A stretch of 64,000 bases of DNA from Sphingobacteriaceae bacterium (GTDB lineage: Bacteria; Bacteroidota; Bacteroidia; B-17B0; Aurantibacillaceae), in assembly GCA_016715905.1 (NCBI GenBank), contig JADJXI010000007.1, positions 124,001-188,000 of the forward strand, written 5' to 3'. Numbering within the stretch: position 1 is the stretch's first letter; each line of letters opens with the position of its first letter. The notes under the pieces are model-generated. The model had not been told where the DNA came from and did no database searches. It was given only the letters and a program-made list of their open reading frames with translations. This document shows, in pieces, positions 16,961 to 26,432 of the stretch. A program made the position numbers and the translations under genes.

Positions 16961-17479
16961 CTATATCTTCAATTTTTTAAAAGCATATCGGATTGTGGCT
17001 TTTAAGGCTGGTATTTTTGTGTAATGATTTACATCAAATATTAATGCTAAAAATTCATTTTTTAATTCAGGATATTCTACACAAATATTTGTTGCCGCTT
17101 TTACTAAAAAAGCTCTTACGGCAATCGACTCACTTTCATCTTTTATTTTACACATCGCTAAATCGAAAATTTCAGCACAGTATGATACAGGTATCTTAAC
17201 GCTCATCCAAATACGCGTAATTGCTCTGTAAATGGAAGGGTGTAAACCGGGTTTATTCATAATGGAAATAAACCGATCAAAATAAGGCAAACTTAATTGA
17301 GGATATAGTACGGCTATCTCACCTAAAACCCAAGCTGCCTTTTGTTTTTGAATTTCATTCCCGGAAAAAAAAATTTTCATCAACTCTTTAAACTTTGATT
17401 TATCACTATTGAGAAAAGCAATAATATTATCAAGGTCCTTGCGGCTCATTCCTTTTTTCAGCACTTTCTTCAGATCCAT
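16961..17479 (-). CDS. HEAT-repeat-like protein of unknown function
   Basis: The start at ATG 17479 (MDLKKVLKKGMSRKDL) is preferred; an ATG seven codons upstream (17500) would overlap the permease more. About 172 residues, all predicted helical, with HEAT-like pairs (QKQKAAWVLGEIAVLYP, ESIAVRAFLVKAATNICVEYPEL). It overlaps the end of the EamA gene by 10 bases, so it is probably cotranscribed and translationally coupled. No enzyme motif is present. Confidence 0.65.
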   Translation of the reverse strand: MDLKKVLKKGMSRKDLDNIIAFLNSDKSKFKELMKIFFSGNEIQKQKAAWVLGEIAVLYPQLSLPYFDRFISIMNKPGLHPSIYRAITRIWMSVKIPVSYCAEIFDLAMCKIKDESESIAVRAFLVKAATNICVEYPELKNEFLALIFDVNHYTKIPALKATIRYAFKKLKI

Positions 17480-18414
17480 AATGCAATTTGTTCTCTCCAA
17501 ATTAAAATAAATACCCCACTAACTGCCAAAAGCACAGCGAAAAGTGAATGAATGGTTATTTTTTCTTTATGAATTAAATAGTTTAAAGGCAAAACAAAAA
17601 TGGGCAGTAATGCAAATATTGTTTGAGCTTCAGCTACACGCATATAACTAATGGATAATAATGAAAAAGTTACTCCGCACACAGGCCCTAAAATTGTTCC
17701 TAATATCAGAAACTTTAAACCATTGTTTTTATTTTGAAGTATAACTTTGGCATTTGCTCTGAATTTATTGATAATAAAAGATATCAGCATGGCCATCAAA
17801 AACGCAAACAATAACCGAATCCACACGGCATGAATAGCAGGGATTGCTTGTTCACCGCTAGCTGCAAATCCATATTTAGAAAGCACTAAACCCAAACCCT
17901 GACAAACTGCTCCTGCAATTCCGGAAAGTATGCCTGTTGCACTATGTGCATAACCCATCTTAACGGATTCAGCTCTATCTTTTCTAGAAATAGTTAGCCA
18001 AACCACTCCACCTACTGTTATTAAAATTCCTAGAACACCAATAAAATTAAATGATTCGTGAAGAAAAAAATAACCGAAAACTAAAGCCGAACACGGCGCT
18101 ATAGTGGTGTACACCGAGGATAATTTTGGACCTAAAAGTCGAAATGAATTGAATGTAAAAAAATCTCCTATGGTAAAGCCTACAATTCCTGATAATCCTA
18201 AATACAAATAATGATGCGCGTTAGGATTTGTTATTAGCTGAATCGGAGAACATTGAAGGAATAACATAACCAGCAAACTGATGATCACCCAGGCCAGAAA
18301 TAAGCGATATTGATTTAATGCGGCAGTTCCGAAACGCTTCGCAGCCTCCGTAAACGGAAAAATTCCCAGGCTCCAGCAGAGCGTTGTTGTTATGGCAAAA
18401 AGTAAACCCAGGAT
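17470..18414 (-). CDS. EamA/DMT-family permease lacking a standard start codon
   Basis: A drug/metabolite transporter-family membrane protein with two EamA halves and about ten predicted helices. The first standard start is GTG 18288, but translation in the same frame back to the yggS stop (18417-18415) yields a typical EamA first helix and loop (LLFAITTTLCWSLGIFPFTE, then RFGTAALNQYRLFLAW). The real protein therefore very probably begins at 18414 (ATC) or 18411 (CTG), immediately after the yggS stop in the same frame. Without that segment the first helix would be lost. Substrate unknown. The C terminus overlaps the HEAT-like gene. Confidence 0.8.
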   Translation of the reverse strand: MLGLLFAITTTLCWSLGIFPFTEAAKRFGTAALNQYRLFLAWVIISLLVMLFLQCSPIQLITNPNAHHYLYLGLSGIVGFTIGDFFTFNSFRLLGPKLSSVYTTIAPCSALVFGYFFLHESFNFIGVLGILITVGGVVWLTISRKDRAESVKMGYAHSATGILSGIAGAVCQGLGLVLSKYGFAASGEQAIPAIHAVWIRLLFAFLMAMLISFIINKFRANAKVILQNKNNGLKFLILGTILGPVCGVTFSLLSISYMRVAEAQTIFALLPIFVLPLNYLIHKEKITIHSLFAVLLAVSGVFILIWREQIALWI

Positions 18415-19071
18415 TTATTTATTATAAATTCGTGACCCAAATATTAAGCTACCCACCCGAATCATATTACTCCCCTCTTCTATAGCAATTTTATAATCCC
18501 CGCTCATTCCATAACTTAAAATCTGATACTTCGGAAAAGCTTTTGCAATTTTATTTATTTTTTGAAATTCAGACCTAACTTTACGTTCATCATCAGTAAA
18601 CGATGCCATACCCATGAATCCTTTTATTTGAGCTCCACTATATTTATCCACTTCTGTACTTTGCAATAAAGAAACACATGCTTCCTCATCAAAACCAAAT
18701 TTGCTTTCCTCTTCAGCAATATGTATTTGAATAAGACAGGAACTAATCTTGTTTATTTTTTGAGATTCCTTATGAATTTCCTTTAATAGTTTTAACGAAT
18801 CTACCCCATGAATTAAATGAACATGAGGCAGTATTTGTTTTACCTTATTAGTTTGAAGATGGCCGATAAAATGCCAACGGATATCCTTTGGTAATTCTGC
18901 TTGTTTTTGTAAAAACTCCTGAACGTAATTCTCGCCGAAATCCCGTTGTCCGGCATCGTACGCTTCCAAAATTTCGGTAACTGATTTTGTTTTAGAAACC
19001 GCTATTAACTGTACATGAGCAGGAATCGATTCTTTTATATTTTTGATATTTTCCTTTATCGATGAGCTCAC
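18415..19071 (-). CDS. YggS/PLPBP-family pyridoxal phosphate homeostasis protein
   Basis: A 218-residue single-domain TIM-barrel PLP-binding protein. The cofactor lysine is Lys27 in LIAVSKTKS; further motifs are FGENYVQEF, WHFIGHLQTNK, FGFDEEACVSLL and LSYGMSGDYKIAIEEGS. Family members buffer PLP and affect amino-acid and keto-acid balance. It lies 12 bases downstream of the DUF1015 gene and directly upstream of, and in frame with, the EamA permease. Confidence 0.93.
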   Translation of the reverse strand: MSSSIKENIKNIKESIPAHVQLIAVSKTKSVTEILEAYDAGQRDFGENYVQEFLQKQAELPKDIRWHFIGHLQTNKVKQILPHVHLIHGVDSLKLLKEIHKESQKINKISSCLIQIHIAEEESKFGFDEEACVSLLQSTEVDKYSGAQIKGFMGMASFTDDERKVRSEFQKINKIAKAFPKYQILSYGMSGDYKIAIEEGSNMIRVGSLIFGSRIYNK

Positions 19072-19083
19072 CTTTTGATTTAT

Positions 19084-20328
19084 TTAATCCAACGAATGTA
19101 CAACTAATCCACTTCTCAATTTCGGTTCAAACCAGGTAGTTTTAGGAGGCATAATATTTCCGGTATCGGCTATGTCGATTAATTGTTTCATTGTAACCGG
19201 GTGTAACGCAAATGCCACTTTCATTTCGCCTGAATTCACTCTGTTTTCTAATTCACCCAATCCTCTTAAACCACCTACAAAATCTATACGCTTATCAGTT
19301 CTGAGATCTACAATATTAAATATAGGATTAAGTATTCTTTTGGAAAGTATAGTTACATCCAAAACACCTATTGGATCCGAATCATTGTATGTTCCTTTTT
19401 TTGCAGTTAAGGAATACCAATTTTTATTTAAGTACATTCCAAAATTATGCAATCCTGTAGGACGGAATGTTTTGTTCCCCTTTTTTTCTATTTCAAAATT
19501 TTCAGAAATTTTATTCAACAATTCCTCTTCTGTTAAACCGTTTAAGTCTTTCACTACACGATTATAATCCATTATGTGCAATTGATTATCGGGGAAATGA
19601 ACTGCCAAGAAAAAATTATATTCTTCTGTTCCTTTATGGTTTTTATTCTGTTGTCTTCGTTCTTTTCCGACCATTGCTGCTGCCGCAGTGCGATGATGCC
19701 CATCCGCCACATAAGTAGCCGGTAATTTGGCAAAAAGACTAATAATTGTTTGAACTACCACATCATTACTCACTACCCAAAGCTCATGGCGAATTCCATC
19801 TTCGGTAGTAAAATCATTTTCAGGTGTTGCCTCCATAATTTTGTTCACCACATCATCCAAAGCTTTCATATTCGGATAAGCAAAAAATACCGGCTCGGCA
19901 TTGATATTTGAAACACGCACATGATTTATTCTGTCTTCTTCTTTATCCGGACGAGTTAATTCATGTTTTTTAATTACGTTATTAAAGTAATCGTCAACAG
20001 CAGCCGCTCCCACTATACCGCATTGAGAGCGTCCGTCCATTGTTAAACGATAAATATAAAGGCAATCCTGTTTATCTTGAACAAACATCCCTTCTTTTAC
20101 CAATTTATCAAAATTATCTTTTGCTTTTTGATACACCAATGGTGAATAGTGATCGATATCATCCGGTAAATCAATTTCCGGTTTTACAACATGCAAGAAA
20201 GAATGTACGTTATCTCCTGCTTCAATTTTCGCTTCTTCCGAATTAATTACATCATAAGGCCGTGATGCCACCAAACTAACTTTATCTTTTAAGGGACGAA
20301 AACCTTTGAATGCTTTAAGAATTGCCAT
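19084..20328 (-). CDS. DUF1015 family protein
   Basis: A 414-residue protein beginning FKGFRPLKDKVSLVASRPYDVI, the usual N-terminal motif of DUF1015. YVADGHHRTAAAAMV (about residue 214) is a ParB/Srx-like motif conserved in the family, and FFLAVHFPDNQLHIMDYNRVV follows. The biochemical function is not established, but it is often next to serA or serC, as here (the dehydrogenase gene lies 32 bases upstream), which suggests a link to serine or amino-acid metabolism. Confidence 0.9.
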   Translation of the reverse strand: MAILKAFKGFRPLKDKVSLVASRPYDVINSEEAKIEAGDNVHSFLHVVKPEIDLPDDIDHYSPLVYQKAKDNFDKLVKEGMFVQDKQDCLYIYRLTMDGRSQCGIVGAAAVDDYFNNVIKKHELTRPDKEEDRINHVRVSNINAEPVFFAYPNMKALDDVVNKIMEATPENDFTTEDGIRHELWVVSNDVVVQTIISLFAKLPATYVADGHHRTAAAAMVGKERRQQNKNHKGTEEYNFFLAVHFPDNQLHIMDYNRVVKDLNGLTEEELLNKISENFEIEKKGNKTFRPTGLHNFGMYLNKNWYSLTAKKGTYNDSDPIGVLDVTILSKRILNPIFNIVDLRTDKRIDFVGGLRGLGELENRVNSGEMKVAFALHPVTMKQLIDIADTGNIMPPKTTWFEPKLRSGLVVHSLD

Positions 20329-20360
20329 AGTTAAAAATTATAAATTGTTATTAAAGAAAA

Positions 20361-21311
20361 TCAGGTTAAGGCAGCTATTAATTTTTCTGCCAGTTCAACA
20401 CCTATTCGTTCTTGCGCTTCATTAGTTGCCGCACCTATGTGAGGCGTTAGCGCTATTTTAGGATGATTTAATAAGTCTAACATCGGCTTGGGTTCATTTT
20501 CAAAAACATCCAGGCAAGCATGAGCTATTTTTCCATCATTCAAAACCTCAATTAAATCTTTTTCGTTAATCACTCCTCCTCTTGCCGTATTAATTAAAAT
20601 AACGCCATTTTTCATTTTAGCGATCTCTTCCTTTCCTACCATTTGCCCACCCGGAACATGAAAAGTAATAAAATCGCTTAAGGTTAAAACTTCGTCCAGA
20701 CTTGAAGTATTTATTTTTATTTTAACAGAATCTGCATTAAAAAGATTTAAAGTAATCTCTGCTTCTTTTACAAAAGGATCGTAGGCCACTACTTTCATTC
20801 CTAAACCAATGGCCATTTTTGCAACCGCTTGACCAATTCTACCAAAGCCAACAATACCAATAATTTTACCTCCTAATTCAACACCTTTGGCATACTTTTT
20901 TTTCAATTCTTCAAATTTGTCTGCACCATTTACCGGCATTTGTCGGTTACTATCATATAAAAAACGCACAGTACTGAAAAGATGTGCAATTACCAATTCA
21001 GCAACTGAGTTACTTGAAGCGGCCGGAGTATTTATTACCTGTATTCCTTTCGAGCGTGCATAGTCAACATCAATATTATCCATTCCAACACCACCACGCC
21101 CAATCACTTTCAAATTAGGACAGGCATCAATAATGTCTTTTCTGATTTTTGAAGCGCTTCTTACAGTAATGGCCACATAACCCTGCTTATTAATTTCCGA
21201 AGCAATATTTTCTTGCGGAACTTTTTGTGTTTCTACATAAAAACCTGCTTTTTCAAGCATAGCTTTTCCAATTGGATCAATACCGTCGTTGGCTAAAATT
21301 TTTTTACTCAT
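20361..21311 (-). CDS. D-3-phosphoglycerate dehydrogenase-like 2-hydroxyacid dehydrogenase
   Basis: A 316-residue NAD-dependent dehydrogenase without an ACT domain. Visible motifs: VIGRGGVGMDNIDVDYA, nucleotide-binding GIVGFGRIGQAVA (about 155), ILINTARGGVINE with the catalytic Arg, the acid in the AHACLDVFENEP segment, and the catalytic His in LTPHIGAAT. Short ACT-less forms of this kind act as SerA in many Bacteroidota; the adjacent DUF1015 gene supports the serine-pathway role. I leave the symbol empty because other 2-hydroxyacid substrates are possible. Confidence 0.88.
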   Translation of the reverse strand: MSKKILANDGIDPIGKAMLEKAGFYVETQKVPQENIASEINKQGYVAITVRSASKIRKDIIDACPNLKVIGRGGVGMDNIDVDYARSKGIQVINTPAASSNSVAELVIAHLFSTVRFLYDSNRQMPVNGADKFEELKKKYAKGVELGGKIIGIVGFGRIGQAVAKMAIGLGMKVVAYDPFVKEAEITLNLFNADSVKIKINTSSLDEVLTLSDFITFHVPGGQMVGKEEIAKMKNGVILINTARGGVINEKDLIEVLNDGKIAHACLDVFENEPKPMLDLLNHPKIALTPHIGAATNEAQERIGVELAEKLIAALT

Positions 21312-21368
21312 GAATTCTGAATTGAGGGCTCAAAAGTAAATAATAATTTACGAATAAGAAATACTTGT

Positions 21369-22889
21369 TTAGAACTTTAAGCCAATAGTAGCGCAAAGCA
21401 TAGAATTATCAAATTTTATGGAAGCATTTTGTGTGATGGTACTAAAAAAAACATAATCCTCCTGTGTAATCGATTTTAACCAGGCAAAATCAAAATAAAA
21501 ATCACTTCGTGTTCTGAAACCGAATCCTAAGCTTCCTGTATGCCTTACAAATTTTCCGACAAAAGCGGCTCCAAACGGACTGCCTTGCATAAAATAGCCC
21601 CCGCGAATCATAACGGGCTTAAGATTATATTCAACTCCCAATTTAAAATTGTGCCCGATAGAGTATTTACTTTCAATTACAGCATTAACTCCGGCAAAAT
21701 CAGAAACATTTGAGCTACTTAATTTTGCTTTACGGTAATCTATCAATTCGTAATCAACTCCCATAGCCATTTTTTTACCAATTGTAATTCCGCTTGAAAA
21801 TCCGTAACGGGGCGGTGTAATTATTTTATAGGTATAGGTACCGCCATTCTCCGGATATTTAGTTTCTATTGGATTTTTCTTATCTGCATCAAATGTGGCA
21901 GCGAGACTAAAATAATAAACATCCCTTAAATTATACAAAGTAGGGCTATGCATATAAACCGAAAATCTGAAATGGTCATTCACTCTTGCGGTTACACCTG
22001 CTTTTAAATTTATACCGCTCCCATTTGTAGTAAAAAACTCTGTATACGTTAAACTGTTAAATCCTAACTTATCCGGATAATAAGCGTCTATTCCGTCAAT
22101 ATAAGTTGAAGTAAAGGCTTGCGTTGCCGTATTGGTAATTACAATTTGCATACTGTCTTTATCATCAAATTCAGTATGAGTTGTAGTTGAAGTATATGAA
22201 ATTTTAGGAATACCTAAACTTAAGCCAAAATAATATTGATCATCTAAAGCATAAGCATAAGAAAAATTTAAGTCATTTATTTTTCCGGCCGTTTTAATTT
22301 CACGACTTTGCAATACTGTTCGTTTCAGATCCACAAATGAAATATAATTGGCATTTAAAGTGTCGATTAAATATACATTAAACGCTGCCCCCTCATAACT
22401 AAAATCCAAATCATTTACATTTTTCCCAATGGCTTTGTTCATCATATCCTTCACGATTGAATTATTATTAGTGTACGACAAGATTTGTGAACTATTGGAA
22501 AAATTAACAAGTTGGTTATTTGAAAAAGCCAAAATATGCCTATCACTTTGTCCTTTATCTCTTAACACCATAGCCATTCCAAATGAATTGAAAGTGAAGT
22601 TGGCATCGTCTACTCTATTTTCTTTTCCATTTATTTTCCCCGTATTATGGGTAAATCGTAAGCCGGCAGAAAATTGCATTTCACCCTTAGTATATAATCC
22701 CAACCCTGCCGGATTAGTAGAACTGCAACTTACATCAGCTCCTAATGATGCAAATGCCCCACCCATAGCTATATTTCTTGAACTGCCTCCGTTTCCTAAT
22801 CTTGAATACCGAATGGCATCCAAATCATTTTGTGCAAATGATTTGCCTATACACAAAATGCATATACCTAAAATAAACCTGCTTACCAT
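21369..22889 (-). CDS. Outer-membrane barrel protein, OmpP1/FadL-like
   Basis: A 506-residue protein with a signal peptide (about 1-19, ending KSFAQ). The mature N terminus contains IAMGGAFASLGADVSCSSTNPAGLGLY, matched in two parts to the conserved motif of FadL/TodX-related and PorV-like Bacteroidota barrels. The remainder is alternating beta strands ending in an aromatic/hydrophobic strand with a final Phe (LCATIGLKF). Such proteins take up hydrophobic molecules or assist type IX secretion; which applies here is open. Only 5 bases separate it from the upstream Tyr/Asn-rich lipoprotein gene. Confidence 0.82.
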   Translation of the reverse strand: MVSRFILGICILCIGKSFAQNDLDAIRYSRLGNGGSSRNIAMGGAFASLGADVSCSSTNPAGLGLYTKGEMQFSAGLRFTHNTGKINGKENRVDDANFTFNSFGMAMVLRDKGQSDRHILAFSNNQLVNFSNSSQILSYTNNNSIVKDMMNKAIGKNVNDLDFSYEGAAFNVYLIDTLNANYISFVDLKRTVLQSREIKTAGKINDLNFSYAYALDDQYYFGLSLGIPKISYTSTTTHTEFDDKDSMQIVITNTATQAFTSTYIDGIDAYYPDKLGFNSLTYTEFFTTNGSGINLKAGVTARVNDHFRFSVYMHSPTLYNLRDVYYFSLAATFDADKKNPIETKYPENGGTYTYKIITPPRYGFSSGITIGKKMAMGVDYELIDYRKAKLSSSNVSDFAGVNAVIESKYSIGHNFKLGVEYNLKPVMIRGGYFMQGSPFGAAFVGKFVRHTGSLGFGFRTRSDFYFDFAWLKSITQEDYVFFSTITQNASIKFDNSMLCATIGLKF

Positions 22890-22894
22890 GGTTA

Positions 22895-24100
22895 TTAACG
22901 AGGTCTTGATGTACCACTGCTACTACTTCGGGGAGTGGAAGTTCGACCCGGAGAAGGACTTGGACTTGGGCTAGGACTTGGATTTGAATTCCAATTACCG
23001 GAACGATTAGCATTATTACTTCCATTATTATTCTCCGATTGATTTGTTTCTCCGCTTACCCTTCCGTTTCTTGAATTTGTACGTGTATTGGTATTTTTAA
23101 TTTCAACATCGTTATTTTGTTTTACCGTTCTTCCGGTATTTCCAATATTTTGATTAGAAGAATTAAGATTCACATCCTCTGTTCTTCCATTCAATCCGGA
23201 ATTGTAACCGCTATTACGAATCGGTTGTTCTGTTATTGAGTTTCCTGAAGAAATTCCTGAATTATTTTTTACTGGTCGGGCAGTTTGTGTAAAACGAGGA
23301 GTTTCCTCCTGCTTTTTAACTACCGATTCAAAAAAGGCTACACGTTCGCGACCACCCAAATTAGAGGGAATAGCCATACCGGCAGAAGTCATGCGTCCAC
23401 TATTTCCTCCACCATTACTTCCACGTGCGGCGAATGTCATGTTTTTGTATTGACTATTCACATCGAAACTATTTAAATAACCCCAACCATTATTGTACGG
23501 ATTAGAATAATAGTAAGGCGAATACCCATAATAAGGATTATAACCAAAACCATTATACCCATTATTATACCCGTTATTGTAACCAAGTGAATAGCCAATA
23601 TTAAATGAGTTATTTCCACCGTAATAAGGATAATAATTATAAGGATTGCCATAGGTAAAGCCTATACTGCTTCCGGAGTAATAATTAGGACTGCACCATC
23701 CATATGAATTGTAAATACTTTGGCCATACAAATACGGATTGGCATTGTAATAGTAGGAATTGGTATAATAATTATCGTAATAACCCGCACCGTTAATTGG
23801 ATTATTAAATCGTCTAATCCGAGAAGCATACGCATAATCATAATAATCATCGTCTGAATACTGCGGATCCTGATAATACGGATTTGCATCATCCAACGCT
23901 TTTTGCGCCAATGCAGCTTCTTCCGCTTTTTGCTTCTGTGTAATTTCCTGTTGTAATTTTGCCTCTTTTGCTAATCGTGCTTTTTCTTTATCAGCAAAAG
24001 GCGTTGAATAAACATCATCCGCATAAGAAACAAGCTTACTGGTTTCGCAAGCTGTAAAAACAAGCAAAAACATTGAACTTATAAGAATCAACTTTTTCAT
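22895..24100 (-). CDS. Tyr/Asn/Gly-rich lipoprotein of unknown function
   Basis: A 401-residue protein. A lipoprotein signal (MKKLILISSMFLLVFTAC, Cys18) is followed by a charged coiled-coil-like stretch (about 40-70, KARLAKEAKLQQEITQKQKA), a low-complexity Tyr/Asn/Gly/Pro region (about 75-215, with YNNGYNNGYNGFGYNPYYGY), a Ser/Asn/Arg-rich region, and a (PS)n tract near the C terminus (SPSPSPSPSPG). I recognise no family. It probably forms part of a surface or periplasmic complex with the FadL-like barrel encoded 5 bases downstream. The reading frame is intact despite the low complexity. Confidence 0.72.
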   Translation of the reverse strand: MKKLILISSMFLLVFTACETSKLVSYADDVYSTPFADKEKARLAKEAKLQQEITQKQKAEEAALAQKALDDANPYYQDPQYSDDDYYDYAYASRIRRFNNPINGAGYYDNYYTNSYYYNANPYLYGQSIYNSYGWCSPNYYSGSSIGFTYGNPYNYYPYYGGNNSFNIGYSLGYNNGYNNGYNGFGYNPYYGYSPYYYSNPYNNGWGYLNSFDVNSQYKNMTFAARGSNGGGNSGRMTSAGMAIPSNLGGRERVAFFESVVKKQEETPRFTQTARPVKNNSGISSGNSITEQPIRNSGYNSGLNGRTEDVNLNSSNQNIGNTGRTVKQNNDVEIKNTNTRTNSRNGRVSGETNQSENNNGSNNANRSGNWNSNPSPSPSPSPSPGRTSTPRSSSSGTSRPR

Positions 24101-24235
24101 ATTAAAAATGTTTAATGAATTTTTAATGCGGAGATTTTATACGTAAATTTACAAAATTCACCGCTTAATTTGTAATTTTTATACTTATTTAGCATTCGAA
24201 TTATAAACATAAAATACTGATAGAAACTTATTTTT

Positions 24236-25711
24236 ATGAGCAAGGTCATAACTCCCAAAGAAGAAGATTACAGCAAATGGTACAACGACCTGGTTGTAGA
24301 AGCCGACTTAGCCGATCACAGTGCGGTGCGCGGATGCATGGTGATAAAACCACATGGTTATGCTATTTGGGAAAAAATGCAACAAGCTTTGGATAAAATG
24401 TTTAAGGATACCGGACATGTTAATGCCTACTTCCCACTTTTTATACCAAAATCTTTATTCGAGGCAGAAGAGAAAAATGCAGAAGGTTTTGCTAAAGAAT
24501 GTGCCGTTGTAACGCATTACCGATTAAAAACCGACCCGGATAATAAAGCCAAATTAATTGTTGATCCGGAAGCTAAATTAGAAGAAGAATTAATTGTAAG
24601 ACCAACAAGTGAAGCTATCATTTGGAACACCTATAAAAGCTGGATTGAAAGTTACCGCGATTTACCAATCTTAGTTAATCAATGGGCAAATGTGGTTCGC
24701 TGGGAAATGCGTACTCGCTTATTTTTAAGAACAGCAGAGTTTTTATGGCAGGAAGGCCATACTGCTCACGCAAGTAAAGAAGAAGCGCTTGAAGAAACTA
24801 AAAAAATGTTGGATATTTATGCTGACTTTGCCGAGAATTTTATGGCAGTACCGGTAATCAAAGGTGTAAAAACTGCCAACGAACGTTTTGCCGGCGCTGA
24901 AGATACTTATTGTATTGAGGCTTTAATGCAAGATGGTAAAGCCCTTCAAGCCGGAACGTCGCACTTTCTAGGCCAAAATTTCGCCAAAGCATTTGATGTG
25001 AAATTTACCGGTAAAGATGGTAAGCTAGACTATGTTTGGGCCACAAGTTGGGGCGTTAGTACTCGCTTGGTGGGTGCACTTATTATGAGTCATAGCGATA
25101 ATAATGGCCTTGTTATTCCGCCTAAATTAGCACCTTATCAAGTTGTTATTGTACCCATTTATAAAGGTGAAGAGGGATTGAAAAAAATGAATGCAGAAGC
25201 AGATGTATTGGTAAAAAAATTAAAGGACAAAAATATAAGTGTAAAATACGATAACAGAGATTCTCATAGACCGGGATGGAAATTCGCTGAATACGAATTA
25301 AAAGGAATTCCGGTTCGCATTACATTAGGTGAAAGAGATTTAGCTAACGGCACTATTGAAGTAGCCCGACGTGATAATTTATCAAAAGAAACTATACAGT
25401 TAAAAGACGCCGCTGATTATATTGAAAAGTTGCTCACCGATATACAGCATTCACTATTTCAAAAAGCCGTGGAAAGAATGAATAATTGGAGTTACCACGC
25501 CGTTGATTATGCAGATTTTAAACAACTTTTGGATAAAGGAGGTTTTGTTTATGCACATTGGGATGGCACCTCTGAAACCGAAACTAAAATTAAAGAAGAA
25601 ACAAAAGCCACTATCCGTTGTATACCTTTAAATAATAAAATGGAGCAAGGAATTTGTATTTATAGTGGAAAACCTAGCAATCAAAAAGTAATTTTCGCCA
25701 GAGCCTATTAA
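24236..25711 (+). CDS. proS: Prolyl-tRNA synthetase (short, archaeal/eukaryotic-type)
   Basis: A 491-residue class II synthetase that charges tRNA-Pro. It begins YSKWYNDLVVEADLADHS, with class II motif 2 (RWEMRTRLFLRTAEFLWQEGHTAH in two parts) and motif 3 (VWATSWGVSTRLVGALIMSHSD). The anticodon-binding domain follows (about 290-400, PYQVVIVPIYKG) and a C-terminal zinc-like domain ending RAY. There is no editing INS domain, as expected for this type. Divergent from the Tyr-rich lipoprotein gene across 135 bases. Confidence 0.95.
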   Translation: MSKVITPKEEDYSKWYNDLVVEADLADHSAVRGCMVIKPHGYAIWEKMQQALDKMFKDTGHVNAYFPLFIPKSLFEAEEKNAEGFAKECAVVTHYRLKTDPDNKAKLIVDPEAKLEEELIVRPTSEAIIWNTYKSWIESYRDLPILVNQWANVVRWEMRTRLFLRTAEFLWQEGHTAHASKEEALEETKKMLDIYADFAENFMAVPVIKGVKTANERFAGAEDTYCIEALMQDGKALQAGTSHFLGQNFAKAFDVKFTGKDGKLDYVWATSWGVSTRLVGALIMSHSDNNGLVIPPKLAPYQVVIVPIYKGEEGLKKMNAEADVLVKKLKDKNISVKYDNRDSHRPGWKFAEYELKGIPVRITLGERDLANGTIEVARRDNLSKETIQLKDAADYIEKLLTDIQHSLFQKAVERMNNWSYHAVDYADFKQLLDKGGFVYAHWDGTSETETKIKEETKATIRCIPLNNKMEQGICIYSGKPSNQKVIFARAY

Positions 25712-25715
25712 ATTC

Positions 25716-26432
25716 ATGAGAGAAAATCAGGATAAGCAAAATAAAATCATACTGAAACTTCTGAAAGATAAATCAGTTATGAAACAAAATGTGTTTAATA
25801 ACACCATTGATGTATTTAAGCTTATTAAAGAAATTTTACGTGAAAGAGCAGATGAATTGGGAGATAACGCTAAAAAAATTGATAAACGTTTAGGTATTGA
25901 GTTTAAAGATCATAGCGCTCAATCCATGAATATTAAAATTGCAGGTGATGTACTCGATTTCTTTATGCATACAAACGTTTTTGAGTTTGAGAACACACAT
26001 CCCATGTTTAAAACGGGTTACATCAAAGAAAATTCGCTAAACTCTTATTGTGGAATTATACATGTGTATAATTTCTTATCTGATTCTTACAAATACAATC
26101 GATTAAATGATTTAGGTTATTTGATCGCACGAATATTTATCAATCAGGAAAAAAAGTTTTTTATTGAAACCAAAACACAAATAGGTCACAAATACATGAA
26201 TTTTAGTGACGAACCCATCAACAAAGATGTGTTGAGTGAAATAATAAATGAATTGATCATTTTTGCAATTATGTTTGATTTATACACTCCGCCATATGAT
26301 GCAGTACGTCAGGTTTCTGTTTATGAATTACAAGAAAAACAAAGTAGCAGCGCATTAAGAACCGGTAAACGCCTGGGTTATTTCGGCAGAGATACAGATA
26401 GCGGAACCTCCGATGAATTTAATTTATTGTAA
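25716..26432 (+). CDS. Conserved-looking protein of unknown function downstream of proS
   Basis: A 238-residue soluble protein without signal peptide or membrane helix; the ATG lies 4 bases after the proS stop. A second ATG 21 codons in (25779, MKQNVFNNTIDVF) could be the true start. Notable segments are FKDHSAQSMNIKIAGDVLDFF, split by His, and a Ser/Gly-rich C terminus (SSSALRTGKRLGYF). I recognise no family. The next ORF starts at the base after its stop, so it probably belongs to the proS-lpxD-like transcript. Confidence 0.65.
   Translation: MRENQDKQNKIILKLLKDKSVMKQNVFNNTIDVFKLIKEILRERADELGDNAKKIDKRLGIEFKDHSAQSMNIKIAGDVLDFFMHTNVFEFENTHPMFKTGYIKENSLNSYCGIIHVYNFLSDSYKYNRLNDLGYLIARIFINQEKKFFIETKTQIGHKYMNFSDEPINKDVLSEIINELIIFAIMFDLYTPPYDAVRQVSVYELQEKQSSSALRTGKRLGYFGRDTDSGTSDEFNLL

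Noticed and set aside
20361..21311. A full SerA with ACT regulatory domain
   Set aside because: The chain ends right after the catalytic domain at 316 residues; no ACT sequence follows.
22925..23000. Short tandem repeats that might be a CRISPR or satellite
   Set aside because: They are the Pro-Ser codons of the lipoprotein C terminus in an intact frame; no spacer structure.
24121..24180. The palindrome GTAAATTTAC upstream of the Tyr-rich lipoprotein as an operator
   Set aside because: Similar strings occur near several starts (about 9093, 48245) and are explained by the -7 box; no paired sites or consistent placement.
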